Source: Scylla paramamosain
Taxonomy: Eukaryota; Arthropoda; Malacostraca; Decapoda; Portunidae
Direction: 5' to 3'
Length of the DNA stretch: 64,000 nucleotides
NCBI RefSeq assembly: GCF_035594125.1
Contig: NC_087186.1
Location: 1,648,228-1,712,227 of the forward strand
A program made the translations under genes and the position numbers. Within the stretch, counting starts at the first letter, position 1; every line of letters begins with the position of its first letter. The notes under the pieces are model-generated. The model had not been told where the DNA came from and did not search any database. It worked only from the letters and a program-made list of their open reading frames with translations. Positions 23,326 to 33,940 of the stretch are shown here, piece after piece.

Positions 23326-24700
23326 AACGCAACGAAGCACGACAACTTTCCCAATCTCGTCACATACACTACGCCACTTTTCATACTTTTTCAGCATTTC
23401 GCCAGTAAACAAGTCATTCCATCCTGTTTTATCATTACACATTTGATGTAATAACAACTTTGCTTGATGAACAAGTAGAAATATGAATCCAAGGGGGTCA
23501 TAAATCTTGGCGAGTGTAGAAAGCAAATCTCTGCGTGTTGGCCAGCCTTTACAAAAGTTTAAGGGGAAACGAAGTTGATCAGTTTCCACATTCCACAAAA
23601 TGCCCAGAGTCTTGTGTAAGTTGGACTCTTGCTTTAATGCTCGGTCTTCTGGGTTTACATAATTCAATGCTTCTTTCGAATTTGTCATCACGTTGTGGCA
23701 CTTGCAACCACCTTCAGCAAGAAGCTTCTTGGTTTCGGTGATCAAATTACAAGCTGAACTCACAGTAGATAATACAGAAGTGACACTATCGTCTATATAG
23801 AAATATCGGTTAATAAACAGTGATGCCTCCTCAGCATGCTTTGAGCCGAGATCCTTAGCAATTTTTCTTAGTGCATAGGTAGCAACTCCTGGAGAAGAAG
23901 TAACTCCAAATAAATGGACTCGCATTCAACAAGTTCAAAATTAAAGTCACCACGTTCCCACCATAAGTATCTCAATAAGTCCTTATCACCAGGTGAAACC
24001 ATGAATTGATAATACATTTTATGAATATCACAAGTGAGAGCAATAGGTTTAATTCGAAATATGAATACTATTCCCAACAACAAATTTATAAGATTAGGAC
24101 CCTGTAACAACCTGTCATTCAGACTTTCTCCTTGAAACTGCGCACTGCAATCAAAAACTACTCTCAACTTGTCTGGTTATTGTACACTATGGTGTGGAAT
24201 GCACCAAGTTCGTCCAACTGGTGATAATTCATTTAGTGGAATAGTTTCAGCATATCCACTAATAATCATATATTTCATTACTTCTGAATACTATTGGTGG
24301 TACATTGGATCTCTTTGGAATTTAGATTATAAACTCCTCAAGCGTTTTTGTGCCATGGATGTATTCAAAGGCAATGGTGCCTCATATTTTAATGGTAAAG
24401 GTGCTTCGTAATGTCCATCGTCTCTGATACATTCTTTGTGACATGATATCCATAAACTTCACATCCTCTGCACTGTACTTTTCATAAATTCCAAGTACAT
24501 TAACTTCAACAACATCCGTGTCCAACATCACTTAGAGACATTCGGTTCTAAATGCAATGCAGCTGTGCATAAAATAGGTGGCACCTAATTCATCAATCTC
24601 ATCTATATCTACATCCACACAAGTCGCTCCTACGACACACCAACCAAGATTGGTCTTCCAGCCAAATGGCTCATAGTCACCTCCAATCACAACTTCTAAT
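23326..24700 (-). pseudogene. BEL/Pao reverse transcriptase
   Basis: Minus-strand blocks: RVVFDCSAQFQGESLNDRLL and PIALTCDIHKMYYQFMVSPGD (24167-23990), then LFGVTSSPGVATYALRKIA and YIDD at 23799-23788 with the DSVTSVLSTV context, and a Peptidase_A17-type segment (TLGILWNVETDQLRFPL, STLAKIYDPLGFIFLLVHQAK). Stops and a frameshift near 23925 break it. The C-terminal end is cut by CR1-like copy 1. Confidence 0.9.
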
Positions 24701-24702
24701 GG

Positions 24703-25203
24703 TCACATGATTTGAGGGCAATGATAACCGATCAGAGCTCCGATGGCTGCACTTTCATAACAGTGAGGGATGTCGAAATGGGAAAGATGTGGCCATTTGC
24801 TAATAACATTAGCTGTTGGAATGCTCTCACGTTTGCATGGAATAGAAACTCTCATATAACATGACGATATTTTCATGTAAGGACTACCATATACACCCTT
24901 TACTTTTAAGCCATTAGTAGCTACTGTAGACATATTCATGCGTCCATTCATAGTTGTTATATCCAATGTAGTGTGATGACCAGAAACATTCAACGTCTGT
25001 ACAACTTCATTAGTCACAAAATTGGTGTTAGACTGTGTATCTAAGACTGCGTATACTAAAATCTTCGAGTTACTAGATGAGTGACGTAGCATGACACTTA
25101 CCACCATCGTTGTCACACGGTTGTTTGTTTTAATCTCAGAAATGAAGTCTGTAGCAAGATTAACATTGTCAGCAGTAACAGCAGAGTCACCTTGTGGCTG
25201 CAA
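24703..25203 (-). pseudogene. BEL/Pao aspartic protease region (DUF1758 type)
   Basis: A 167-residue open stretch carries the protease-like motif VLDTQSNTNFVTNEVV and an ALIGYHCPQIM-type end block (flap and second motif). It would cleave the Gag-Pol precursor. DTQS instead of DTGS also occurs in other BEL members, so it is not taken as inactivating. It joins the zinc-knuckle region upstream but stops before RT. Confidence 0.78.
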
Positions 25204-25218
25204 ACTGTAGTCATGAAG

Positions 25219-26502
25219 TTACGTTGGGTGTCTCTTTGAACATACAGCACAAACGTGCTTGTTCCTGCATTCCTTACTAATATGCCCAGAAGCCAAACAA
25301 CCAAAGCACATGTGTTTATCACGAATGAGTGCCCTTCTGTCTAAGGAAATGTTACTGAAAACAGTGCAGTTAGTAACCTTGTGTCCATTGCCACATACAG
25401 TACAACCCTTACGTCCCACTTGTGATAGTTAATAGTAACCTTGTGTCCATTGCCACATACAGTACAACCCTTATGTCCCACTTGTGATGGTTAATTCTGT
25501 TGTGTAGGCGTTCCTGACTGAACTGAGTGCACCTGACCTTGAACACAAGGGTCATGCTTACTCCACTGTGGTTTCCTTGCATTGGAAGAATTCAATGATG
25601 TTTGACCAGCCCACAATGCATGGTTGGCAATTAAGGCCTTGCCTTTAATGAACTCCGAAAATGTATCAAAATCTGGCTTATCCACTTATTTACTAACACT
25701 TATTTATTAATCCACTTATTTACTAACCAGGCAGGCAGCTTGTTTAAGATTTTCTTATTCTCAAATTCATCACTCAAAATGTTTAATGAGTTATAAGACT
25801 TTTTTGCAACACATATCTGAGCCAAAAAAGTCCGAAAACCGTTGGAGTGCTTTACCATCTCTCACCAATTTTTGGCCAATTTTCTAGTTTCCTGCGAAAA
25901 GCAGAAGCAACGATAGAGGGATTTCCAAATCTGTCCTCGAGTATTTTGAGTGCTGCATCATAGGAAGACTTATCAGGACAAAGATATAAAGCTTCTATCG
26001 CACTCTGCGCCTCTCTTGCCGTATACTGTTTGAGGTAAAACATCTTTTCATCACACCAATTTTTGTGTTTACCTACCAAAGTATTAAAAATGCCTTACAC
26101 ATAGGTTAAGTCTCAGGTTTACCACAAAAAAACATCCGGTTGAGGTACTGGAGGTAATTTAACATAAGACACACTACTCCTCTCAGGCACATGTTTCCCA
26201 TTAAAAGTGGCACCATCAGTAGAAGCGCTCTTTACATATTCACGAACACCTTGTAAACCATCAATATAATTACATTCCACATCATTAAAATATTTGTCAC
26301 TAGCCATTAAGTCAGACTCGTCAGTAAGTTCACTGTCATAGGCGTCATGTGCTACCATGAAATCATGGAACACTCCTTTAATCAAGTCAAACTTCTGAAC
26401 AACATCACTGTAAGCATCATGAACAACGAGTCTTCTTAGCTCATTAACTCGCTTTGTAACCTGTGTCTTCTTGACGGTGCGAGTTCTGCGTAAATCCTCC
26501 AT
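25219..26502 (-). pseudogene. BEL/Pao gag (DUF1759-type capsid and CCHC zinc knuckles)
   Basis: From ATG 26502 on the minus strand: an N-terminal helical region (MEDLRRTRTVKKTQVTKRVN), a DUF1759-type segment in 26079-25852 (EKMFYLKQYTAREAQSAIEA, DAALKILEDRFGNPS), then CCHC knuckles in 25419-25219 (CTVCGNGHKVTNC and CFGCLASGHISKEC). Interruptions include a stop before 26119, indels near 25700-25850 and a 62-bp tandem duplication at the knuckles. Confidence 0.87.
25371..25494. repeat. 62-bp tandem duplication inside BEL gag
   Basis: Two adjacent 62-bp units (25371-25432 and 25433-25494) differ at two positions. 62 is not a multiple of 3, so the duplication shifts the gag frame. Confidence 0.9.
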
Positions 26503-26751
26503 TAACAACATGGTAGAGAAGTCAATAAACACCTTTTAACTAATAACAGTTACACTTGCCTCATGCACCTGTAGTCCGTAGCAATTCCTCAGTAGCCAAC
26601 TCACTCTGGACCATGTTGAGTGGTAACAACCTTGGAAGAGGGAATTAGGTGGTGAGTGCGTGGGAGTCCCAGTGTGGCGTTGAAGGATGAACAAAAGTGC
26701 GACGGTCAAGGTTTCATGGCTATACATGGTCGTCGGTCGCTAAAACTTCAC

Positions 26752-27140
26752 TGTTGTTGTCCCTGCCCAGGATGACAATATAGCCCGACTGCCCTCACTT
26801 TCTTCTTTATTGAGTAGCGTGAACTACAAGTTTGAATTACAATACTGAATTCATCAAACAACTAAACAAGTAGTTGTAGGTGCAACATAATTGATAATAA
26901 ATACATTTTGGCTGGCACTTTGCAAGTATAACATTAAGCAATGCACGTAAGTATAAATACACAAATTCTGTAAAAGTACACACCTTTTATTGCTGAGACT
27001 GGGTTTCAAATGGGAAACAACTAAACCAGCCGCAATAATCAAGCAGACATGCTAAAAAACAATTCTTATCAAACTCGACTCTATCACCTACTATAATCAC
27101 AAAATTAAGATAAAATTTAACATAACTATATGTAACAGAC
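26752..27140 (-). repeat. 5' LTR of BEL/Pao, left piece (3' end of the LTR)
   Basis: Collinear with 16145-16540 of the 3' LTR, starting at TGTTGTTGTCCC. It is broken at 27140 by CR1-like copy 2 and resumes at 31288. Confidence 0.9.
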
Positions 27141-27144
27141 ATAT

Positions 27145-27819
27145 GTGTGCAGGGGAGCCAAGAGGGTGAAGGTCCTCAGGGCACCTTGCGTGGAGACAAA
27201 GAATCCCTTCAATGTGCTGGAGGAAGGGAAGGAGAAGGAGGTGGACAGGGCGGGAGGAGGCAAGAAGGAGGGGGCAGATGCAGTTACCCTGCCCCAAGGT
27301 AGAGTGCTTGTGTTTGGTGATAATCAGGTTAGGCACTTAGATAGTGCGTTCTGTGCTAGGGACAGGAAGCGTAGGTCGAGGGTGTGTTTGCCGGGGGCCG
27401 GGATAGGGAAGGTAGCTGATAGGCTAGACACGTGCTTGAAAAAAGATGGGACCAAGCCCATTGTTTTTCTCAGTGCGGGAGGGAATGACCTTGGTAAGGT
27501 CAGGAGTGAGGAGCTTATCAGGAGGTTTCGACAGGCTTTGGACAGGATTAGGGACAAGGATGGGATCCCCGTGGTATGTGGTGTCTTGCCGAGGAGGGCA
27601 GTTGGTGCTGAGTGACTGTCCAGGGCTATTACAGTGAATCGCAGGCTCGCGAATCATTGTAGGAGTAATGGATGGACGTTCATCGACAACTGCGACCTTT
27701 TCTATGGCAGGGACACCTTGTACGCCAGGGATGGAGTGCATTTGTCACGCCAGGGTGTTCGTGTTTTGGCCAAAACACTCGAGCGGGAGGTTACTGCACT
27801 CCAGCACTTTTTTCGTTAG
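27145..27819 (+). pseudogene. CR1-like ORF1, copy 2: truncated, active-site mutant, nonsense
   Basis: It lacks the N-terminal coiled coil. The esterase block I reads GDN (27316-27324) where copy 1 has GDS, so the nucleophilic serine is lost. A TGG-to-TGA change at 27614-27616 truncates the frame after GAE; the remaining DGVHLS region follows in the same frame. It is not functional. Confidence 0.88.
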
Positions 27820-27885
27820 TCGGGAAAGAAGAAGGGGTAGTGAGGAGATTAATTAGTTAAATCTAGAAAGGTAGCTAGCTCAGGG

Positions 27886-29405
27886 ATGGTGAGAAATAGC
27901 TTAAGTGTTTACTACACAAACTGTAGAAGTATTCTGAATAAAATAGACTTGCTTAGAGGAATAGCGAGCGTTGAGAAATTTGATATCATTGCTTTTACTG
28001 AAACTTGGTTAGATATGTCAGGAAAAGTATTTAATCCAGAGGTTAAGATAGATGAGTATACAATGTTCTATAAAGATAGGGAAAACAGGAGAGGAGGAGG
28101 CGTCGCGTTATACGTTAGGGACACATTACAGTGTTGTATCAACAGTAGAATTAAAACAGATAACAAAGCAGAGTCGATATGGGTAGATATTAAAGAAGGA
28201 TCGCAGTCAGTAGTACTAGGGGTAGTTTACAGACCACCGACCAGTACAGAGGAAATTAACACCTCACTGTGGCAGGAATTAAATAGAGCAGGCAGGTACA
28301 GTCAGGTATGTGTGGTAGGAGATTTTAATTTTAAGAATATCGACTGGAGTCTGATGGTGGGTAACAAGGAAGCAGAGGAATTTCTTAAGGTAATTCAGGA
28401 TAATTTTTTTAAAACAGGTAGTCGTAGAACCCACAAAGGGGAATAATATTCTAGATTTAATTCTTACTAGCAGGGAGGAAGCACTCACGCATGTAGAGGT
28501 TGGAGGACAGCTAGGTAACAGTGACCATAGGGAAATTAGGTACAATTTAGAATGGGAAGAAACTGTTAGAAACAAAAACACTAGTAAAATACCTGACTTT
28601 AGGAGAGCAGATTTTGAAGAATTAAAAAGGTACCTCCAAGGAGTGGACTGGCAAAGGATGCAGGGTGAGGTCAGGTCAGGGACGGAGTTCAGAGAGATAA
28701 GGCAGGATGAGAGAGGTGAGTTGAGGCGTAAGGGTGTAGGACAAGAGGAGGGAAGATGTGTCCGGAAGGGAGGAGGAAAGAGGAAGGGGGGAGCTAGGTG
28801 TGAGTATGTTGGAATGTCAGGTCATGCTGAAATGAGAGAGGTGAGGTCAAGGCGAGTAGATGAGGGAGTGGAGAGGATGGTAGGGGATGAGATGAGGGGA
28901 CTAGGTGAAGTAAATGTAGATGCATTGTATAAATATTTCGTAGATAAAGTTCATACAGGTCAGTTAGCAAATATCCCGTATAGAACAATAAGATCACAAA
29001 AAAATGACCCTAAATGGATGACTGCTAGGTTAAAGCATTATATAGGGCGTAAGAGAAGTATATATAGGAGATTAAGGGCAGGTGAAGAAGTTTTAAGGAC
29101 ACAATATAATGAATTAGTTGGAACAGTCAGGAAGTTAACGAGGAAAGCTAAGGAAAATTATGAATCACAGGTAGCCAGCCAGGCGAAGACGGACCCCATA
29201 GGATTTTATCAGGTATACAGGACGAAGAATAAGGATACTGTAGGTCCATTAAGGGCAGCAGATGTGGAGCTGGTTAGTTCTGGGGAGGAGATTAGTAAAC
29301 TTCTGAATGATTATTTTTTAACTGTCTTCACCCAGGAAAACATGCAGGATATGCCAGATAGTGAACAGGTGTTTAGAGCAGATGAGAATGAGAAGCTGAC
29401 AGATT
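27886..29405 (+). pseudogene. CR1-like ORF2 N-terminal part, copy 2 (endonuclease and linker)
   Basis: Same organisation as copy 1, with the frame break at the 7-T run 28404-28410. A small deletion removes two residues after the TETWLD motif. It ends at the LINE-A insert. Confidence 0.88.
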
Positions 29406-29678
29406 CTATTCTGTCCACCTCTCTAACGCAAGAGTTAACCAGTATTCTCAATCATTCATCCCTTTCTCTGGTAAACTCTGGAACTCCCTGCCTGCTTCTG
29501 TATTTCCACCTTCCTATGACTTGAATTCCTTCAAGAGGGAGGTTTCAAGACACTTATCCACCAATTTTTGACCACTGCTTTGACCTTTTTATGGGACTGG
29601 CATTTCAGTGGGCATTTTTTTTATTACATTTTTGTTGCCCTTGGCCAGTATCCTTCCTACATAAAAAAAAAAAAAAAA
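29406..29678 (+). mobile_element. LINE-A 3' fragment nested in CR1-like copy 2
   Basis: Same truncation point, same orientation and same insertion site as 21436-21709. The poly(A) is one base shorter, which opens a frame running from the insert into the RT. Confidence 0.9.
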
Positions 29679-31199
29679 GATATTTCCATAACTAGGGAGA
29701 TAGTGGAACAGGAGATAGATAGGCTAAAAAAGTTCAAGTCACCAGGACCTGATGAAATATATCCCAGAGTACTTAAGGAATGTAAAGAGATTATTAGTGA
29801 GCCGTTAGTTTCTGTCTTTAGGAAATCACTGGAGTCGGGTGAGGTACCAGTAATGTGGAGGCAGGCTAATGTAGTACCCATCTTTAAGAAAGGAGATAAA
29901 ACTTTAGCGTCTAATTATAGACCTGTCAGCTTAACTTCAGTTGTAGGTAAAATGTTAGAGTCAATAATAGCGAGGAACATTAGGGAACATTTAGACAACC
30001 ATAACTTGATCAATCAGTCACAGCATGGCTTCACCAAGGGGAAGTCTTGCCTGACAAACTTGTTAAGTTTTTACAGTAGGGTGTACGAGGCAGTAGATAA
30101 TGGTGATAGTTATGATATCTTATATCTGGACTTTAGTAAAGCATTTGACAAGGTACCCCATCAAAGGCTCCTGAGAAAGGTTAGGGCACACGGGATAGAT
30201 GGGAAGGTGTTAGGCTGGATAGGGTCATGGCTTAGTGACAGGCGACAGAGAGTGGTAATAAACGGTTCGAAATCCGAGTGGGGTCATGTAATTAGTGGGG
30301 TGCCACAGGGATCAGTATTAGGGTCATTGTTATTTCTAATGTACATCAATGACTTGGATAGTGGAATTAGTAGTGATGTTAGTAAATTTGCGGATGACAC
30401 AAAGATAGGTAGATTAATTAGGTCAGAATCGGATGCCATCGCCTTGCAGGCAGACTTAGATAGAATGAATGAATGGACGGATAGATGGCAAATGCAATTT
30501 AATATCAATAAATGCAAAGTGCTTAGTGTAGGTAGAGGAAACCCACACAATAGGTACACATTAGACAACCAAACTCTGGTAGGTACAGGGTACGAGAAAG
30601 ATTTAGGAGTTATAGTTAGCTCTGAACTCCGTCTAGGGAAACAATGCATAAAAGCCAGAAAGAAGGCAAATAGGGTACTAGGATTCATTTTTAGGAGTGT
30701 TAAAAGCAGAAGGCCCGAAGTAATATTAAAGTTATACTTGGCGCTGGTCAGACCTCATCTAGACTACACGGTGCAGTTCTGGTCCCCACATTACAGGAAA
30801 GATATAGGTCTATTAGAATCAGTACAGAGGAGAATGACTAAAAGGATACAGGGGATGAGGAGTATTCCTTACGAGGCGAGGTTGAAGCTGTTAAATTTAC
30901 ATTCTTTAGAGAGACGTAGGTTAAGAGGGGACATGATAGAAGTCTTTAAGTGGTATAAGGGTTATAGCAAGGGAGATGTAAGCAAAATTCTTAGGATCAG
31001 CAACCAGGGTAGAACAAGAAATAACGGGTTCAAGCTTGAAAAATTTATGTTTAGGAAGGAGATGGGAAAAAATTGGTTCTCAAATAGAGTGGTAGATGAG
31101 TGGAACGGACTCAGTAATCATGTAGTTAGTGCTAAGACACTAGAGAGCTTTAAAAGAAGATTAGACAAGTTTATGGATGGGGATAGCAGATGGAAATAG
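29568..31199 (+). CDS. CR1-like reverse transcriptase, copy 2, uninterrupted RT frame
   Basis: A 543-residue open frame. About 40 N-terminal residues come from the LINE-A 3'UTR and its poly(A) (a lysine run). The full RT follows: SPGPDEIYPRVLKE, LDFSKAFDKVPH, SGVPQGSVLGSLLF, FADD at 30387-30398, DLGVIVSSELRLG, and an intact C-terminus ending SFKRRLDKFMDGDSRWK. CR1 RTs copy the element RNA at a nicked target. Here the RT is cut off from its endonuclease by the insert, so it could only work if expressed alone and complemented. The start codon is arbitrary. Confidence 0.8.
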   Translation: MTTALTFLWDWHFSGHFFYYIFVALGQYPSYIKKKKKDISITREIVEQEIDRLKKFKSPGPDEIYPRVLKECKEIISEPLVSVFRKSLESGEVPVMWRQANVVPIFKKGDKTLASNYRPVSLTSVVGKMLESIIARNIREHLDNHNLINQSQHGFTKGKSCLTNLLSFYSRVYEAVDNGDSYDILYLDFSKAFDKVPHQRLLRKVRAHGIDGKVLGWIGSWLSDRRQRVVINGSKSEWGHVISGVPQGSVLGSLLFLMYINDLDSGISSDVSKFADDTKIGRLIRSESDAIALQADLDRMNEWTDRWQMQFNINKCKVLSVGRGNPHNRYTLDNQTLVGTGYEKDLGVIVSSELRLGKQCIKARKKANRVLGFIFRSVKSRRPEVILKLYLALVRPHLDYTVQFWSPHYRKDIGLLESVQRRMTKRIQGMRSIPYEARLKLLNLHSLERRRLRGDMIEVFKWYKGYSKGDVSKILRISNQGRTRNNGFKLEKFMFRKEMGKNWFSNRVVDEWNGLSNHVVSAKTLESFKRRLDKFMDGDSRWK

Positions 31200-31287
31200 G
31201 TAGGTGTGTTTCATACAGGGACTGCCACGTGTAAGCCTGGTCGCTTCTTGCAGCTTCCCTTATTTCTTATGTTCTTATGTTCTTATG

Positions 31288-31721
31288 ACACCACACACAT
31301 GTCAATAGCAAAATATATTACAAACACCTGGTCAACTCACCGATTCCGTTTAGCCAGCAAGGAAACTCCGTTTCACCATTCAACACTGCCTGTCACACAC
31401 TGCCTACACCTCATGCTGACCTACCACACCTCAGCTCCTAACACCTGCCTTCTGGCTTGTAACGAACAACTGTACAACCAACGATTGTAACAACGGTAGT
31501 TGACCGTAATCATATAATTACCAAAATCACTTAATAATATGTCAAATGTCCATAACAACAATAATGATACCATAATACATTACACCCCTCAGTAACCCAT
31601 ACAATACAATGCATTTACCAAATACAGATTTCAATACTAATGATAGTAGGATGATCATGCTAAACAATGGAGTGATAGTTGTTAGTTAAATTATACATCA
31701 ACACTCATGAATCCAGTCACA
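31288..31721 (-). repeat. 5' LTR of BEL/Pao, right piece (5' end of the LTR)
   Basis: Matches 16541-16828 of the other LTR plus an extra ~143 bp (31456-31600). It ends CCAGTCACA, immediately followed by the duplication AACAG (31722-31726). Confidence 0.9.
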
Positions 31722-31726
31722 AACAG

Positions 31727-32454
31727 GATATGTCTGATTAACCCTGGTGACATGACCTTCCTGTTTTTTAGTGAAGAAACTTAGTTTAGAAATGGACCAT
31801 AAAGGTTATTTGTTCAATACTGTGAGACAGTATGGGATATCTGGCTAGCGGAAAAGTAATACGCTGCGGCAGACATTCCTTCTTTAATGAAGTAGGACAA
31901 CAAGTAAAACACTACCGAGCGCCTTGGGACATACATGGCGCCGGGAAAACATATTGTACATTCTTATCCAACAGACTAAAATTTTTCTCTTGAATGAGGA
32001 GAAATACTATACGCCCAATGCAAGATATAGGGAAAAACTATAGGGTCAGAAATTAAATCACCCAGTGAGAAACAACTCAGTGGGAAAGCGGACATTCTAA
32101 AACATTAAGCTGTCAGCTATGACAGTCCAAGGAATCTCCTCGATAAATTATTAACCAAATAGATGAAGCAGGAACGTGGAGTGGAACACTGAACAGCAGA
32201 ACACGACTTGGCTCGTGTGACCAAAACACAGAACAAAATGCCGTGGATATCGCCTTGTTGTCTTCTATTGAATGCTAATTTCATATTATATGTAATATGC
32301 TTAAGTTTAATTGAATTGGGATGCTACTGTTAGTAAAAAGCACAAATTTATATTTTGTCATTTTTAAAGCAATTTTAATCATTATCGTATGCGGCACCAT
32401 TGGACAACGTGGATGTGGCGTACGTCAGTCAGTGAATCGGTTGTGCCTTCAGTA

Positions 32455-32455
<1 letters not shown>
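31727..32455. other. No gene seen
   Basis: Right flank of the BEL insertion. No coding or repeat signature recognised. Confidence 0.45.

Positions 32456-32457
<2 letters not shown>

Positions 32458-32517
<60 letters not shown>
32458..32517. repeat. Microsatellite (GA)n
   Basis: About 60 bp of GA. Confidence 0.96.
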
Positions 32518-32520
<3 letters not shown>

Positions 32521-32970
32521 TTGCTATGGCAAAATTATAATCTTTGATCATACCCGATCTTGAGTACTATGCGCAGTTTTATGTCCATAAAAAAAAAAAA
32601 AATGCGAAACTAGAAACTACAAGAATTAACAAAAAAAAGTTCTTATGAAGAAAAAAAACTTATTTAATCCATCGACAAGGAATACAAATAGTGATATAAC
32701 AGGTATTTTCAAAATACTCAAAGAATTTGATAATAATAATGTAGAGAAGTGTTTTGCAATCTTACATAACAAGATGACATCACTGTTTTGAGATAATTGG
32801 CTTGATTCTCCTTATGCAATTCTCACTTGGTTCATTAACATCTACAGCAATCTGCGCTATAACCTCATTATAAGTTACAGTTAAACTTTCAAAAAAAAAG
32901 ATTAGACAATGACTCAGTCTTTAATTCGCAATTCGCACCACAAGTAAAATTCTATTCATTGTTATGATGC

Positions 32971-32971
<1 letters not shown>
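32518..32971. other. AT-rich, no gene seen
   Basis: A-runs and short ORFs. A CYAQFY/LDS-like context near 32540-32600 hints at a decayed LINE but is too weak to call. Confidence 0.35.

Positions 32972-33940
<969 letters not shown>

Larger units (their letters stand above)
27144..31287 (+). mobile_element. CR1-like LINE copy 2 (inserted in BEL 5' LTR)
   Basis: It is 5'-truncated within ORF1 (first shared bases TGTGTGCAGG). From there it is nearly identical to copy 1 to the terminal TTCTTATG repeats. It has the same T-run frameshift and the same LINE-A insert at the same site. The BEL LTR resumes at ACACCACACACATG. Confidence 0.92.
16145..31721 (-). mobile_element. BEL/Pao LTR retrotransposon, minus strand, with two nested LINEs
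   Basis: The LTRs have TGT...ACA ends at 16145-16828 (3' LTR) and at 26752-27140 plus 31288-31721 (5' LTR, split). A 5-bp AACAG duplication flanks the whole. Read on the minus strand, the order is 5' LTR, gag (DUF1759-type), CCHC zinc knuckles, DUF1758 protease, RT, RNase H, integrase with H2C2 and core, DUF5641-like C-terminus, purine tract and 3' LTR. This is the canonical BEL/Pao order. Every coding block has stops or frameshifts. A CR1-like LINE interrupts pol between RT and RNase H, and a second interrupts the 5' LTR. Confidence 0.92.

Noticed and set aside
24703..25203. DTQS in the BEL protease as an inactivating mutation of DTGS
   Set aside because: As I recall, related BEL elements also carry DTQS, so this residue alone does not show loss of function.
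18895..31287. CR1-like copies 1 and 2 as one segmental duplication
   Set aside because: Their flanks differ (BEL pol against BEL LTR), copy 2 is 5'-truncated, and both end cleanly at TTCTTATG repeats, as expected of independent retrotransposition.
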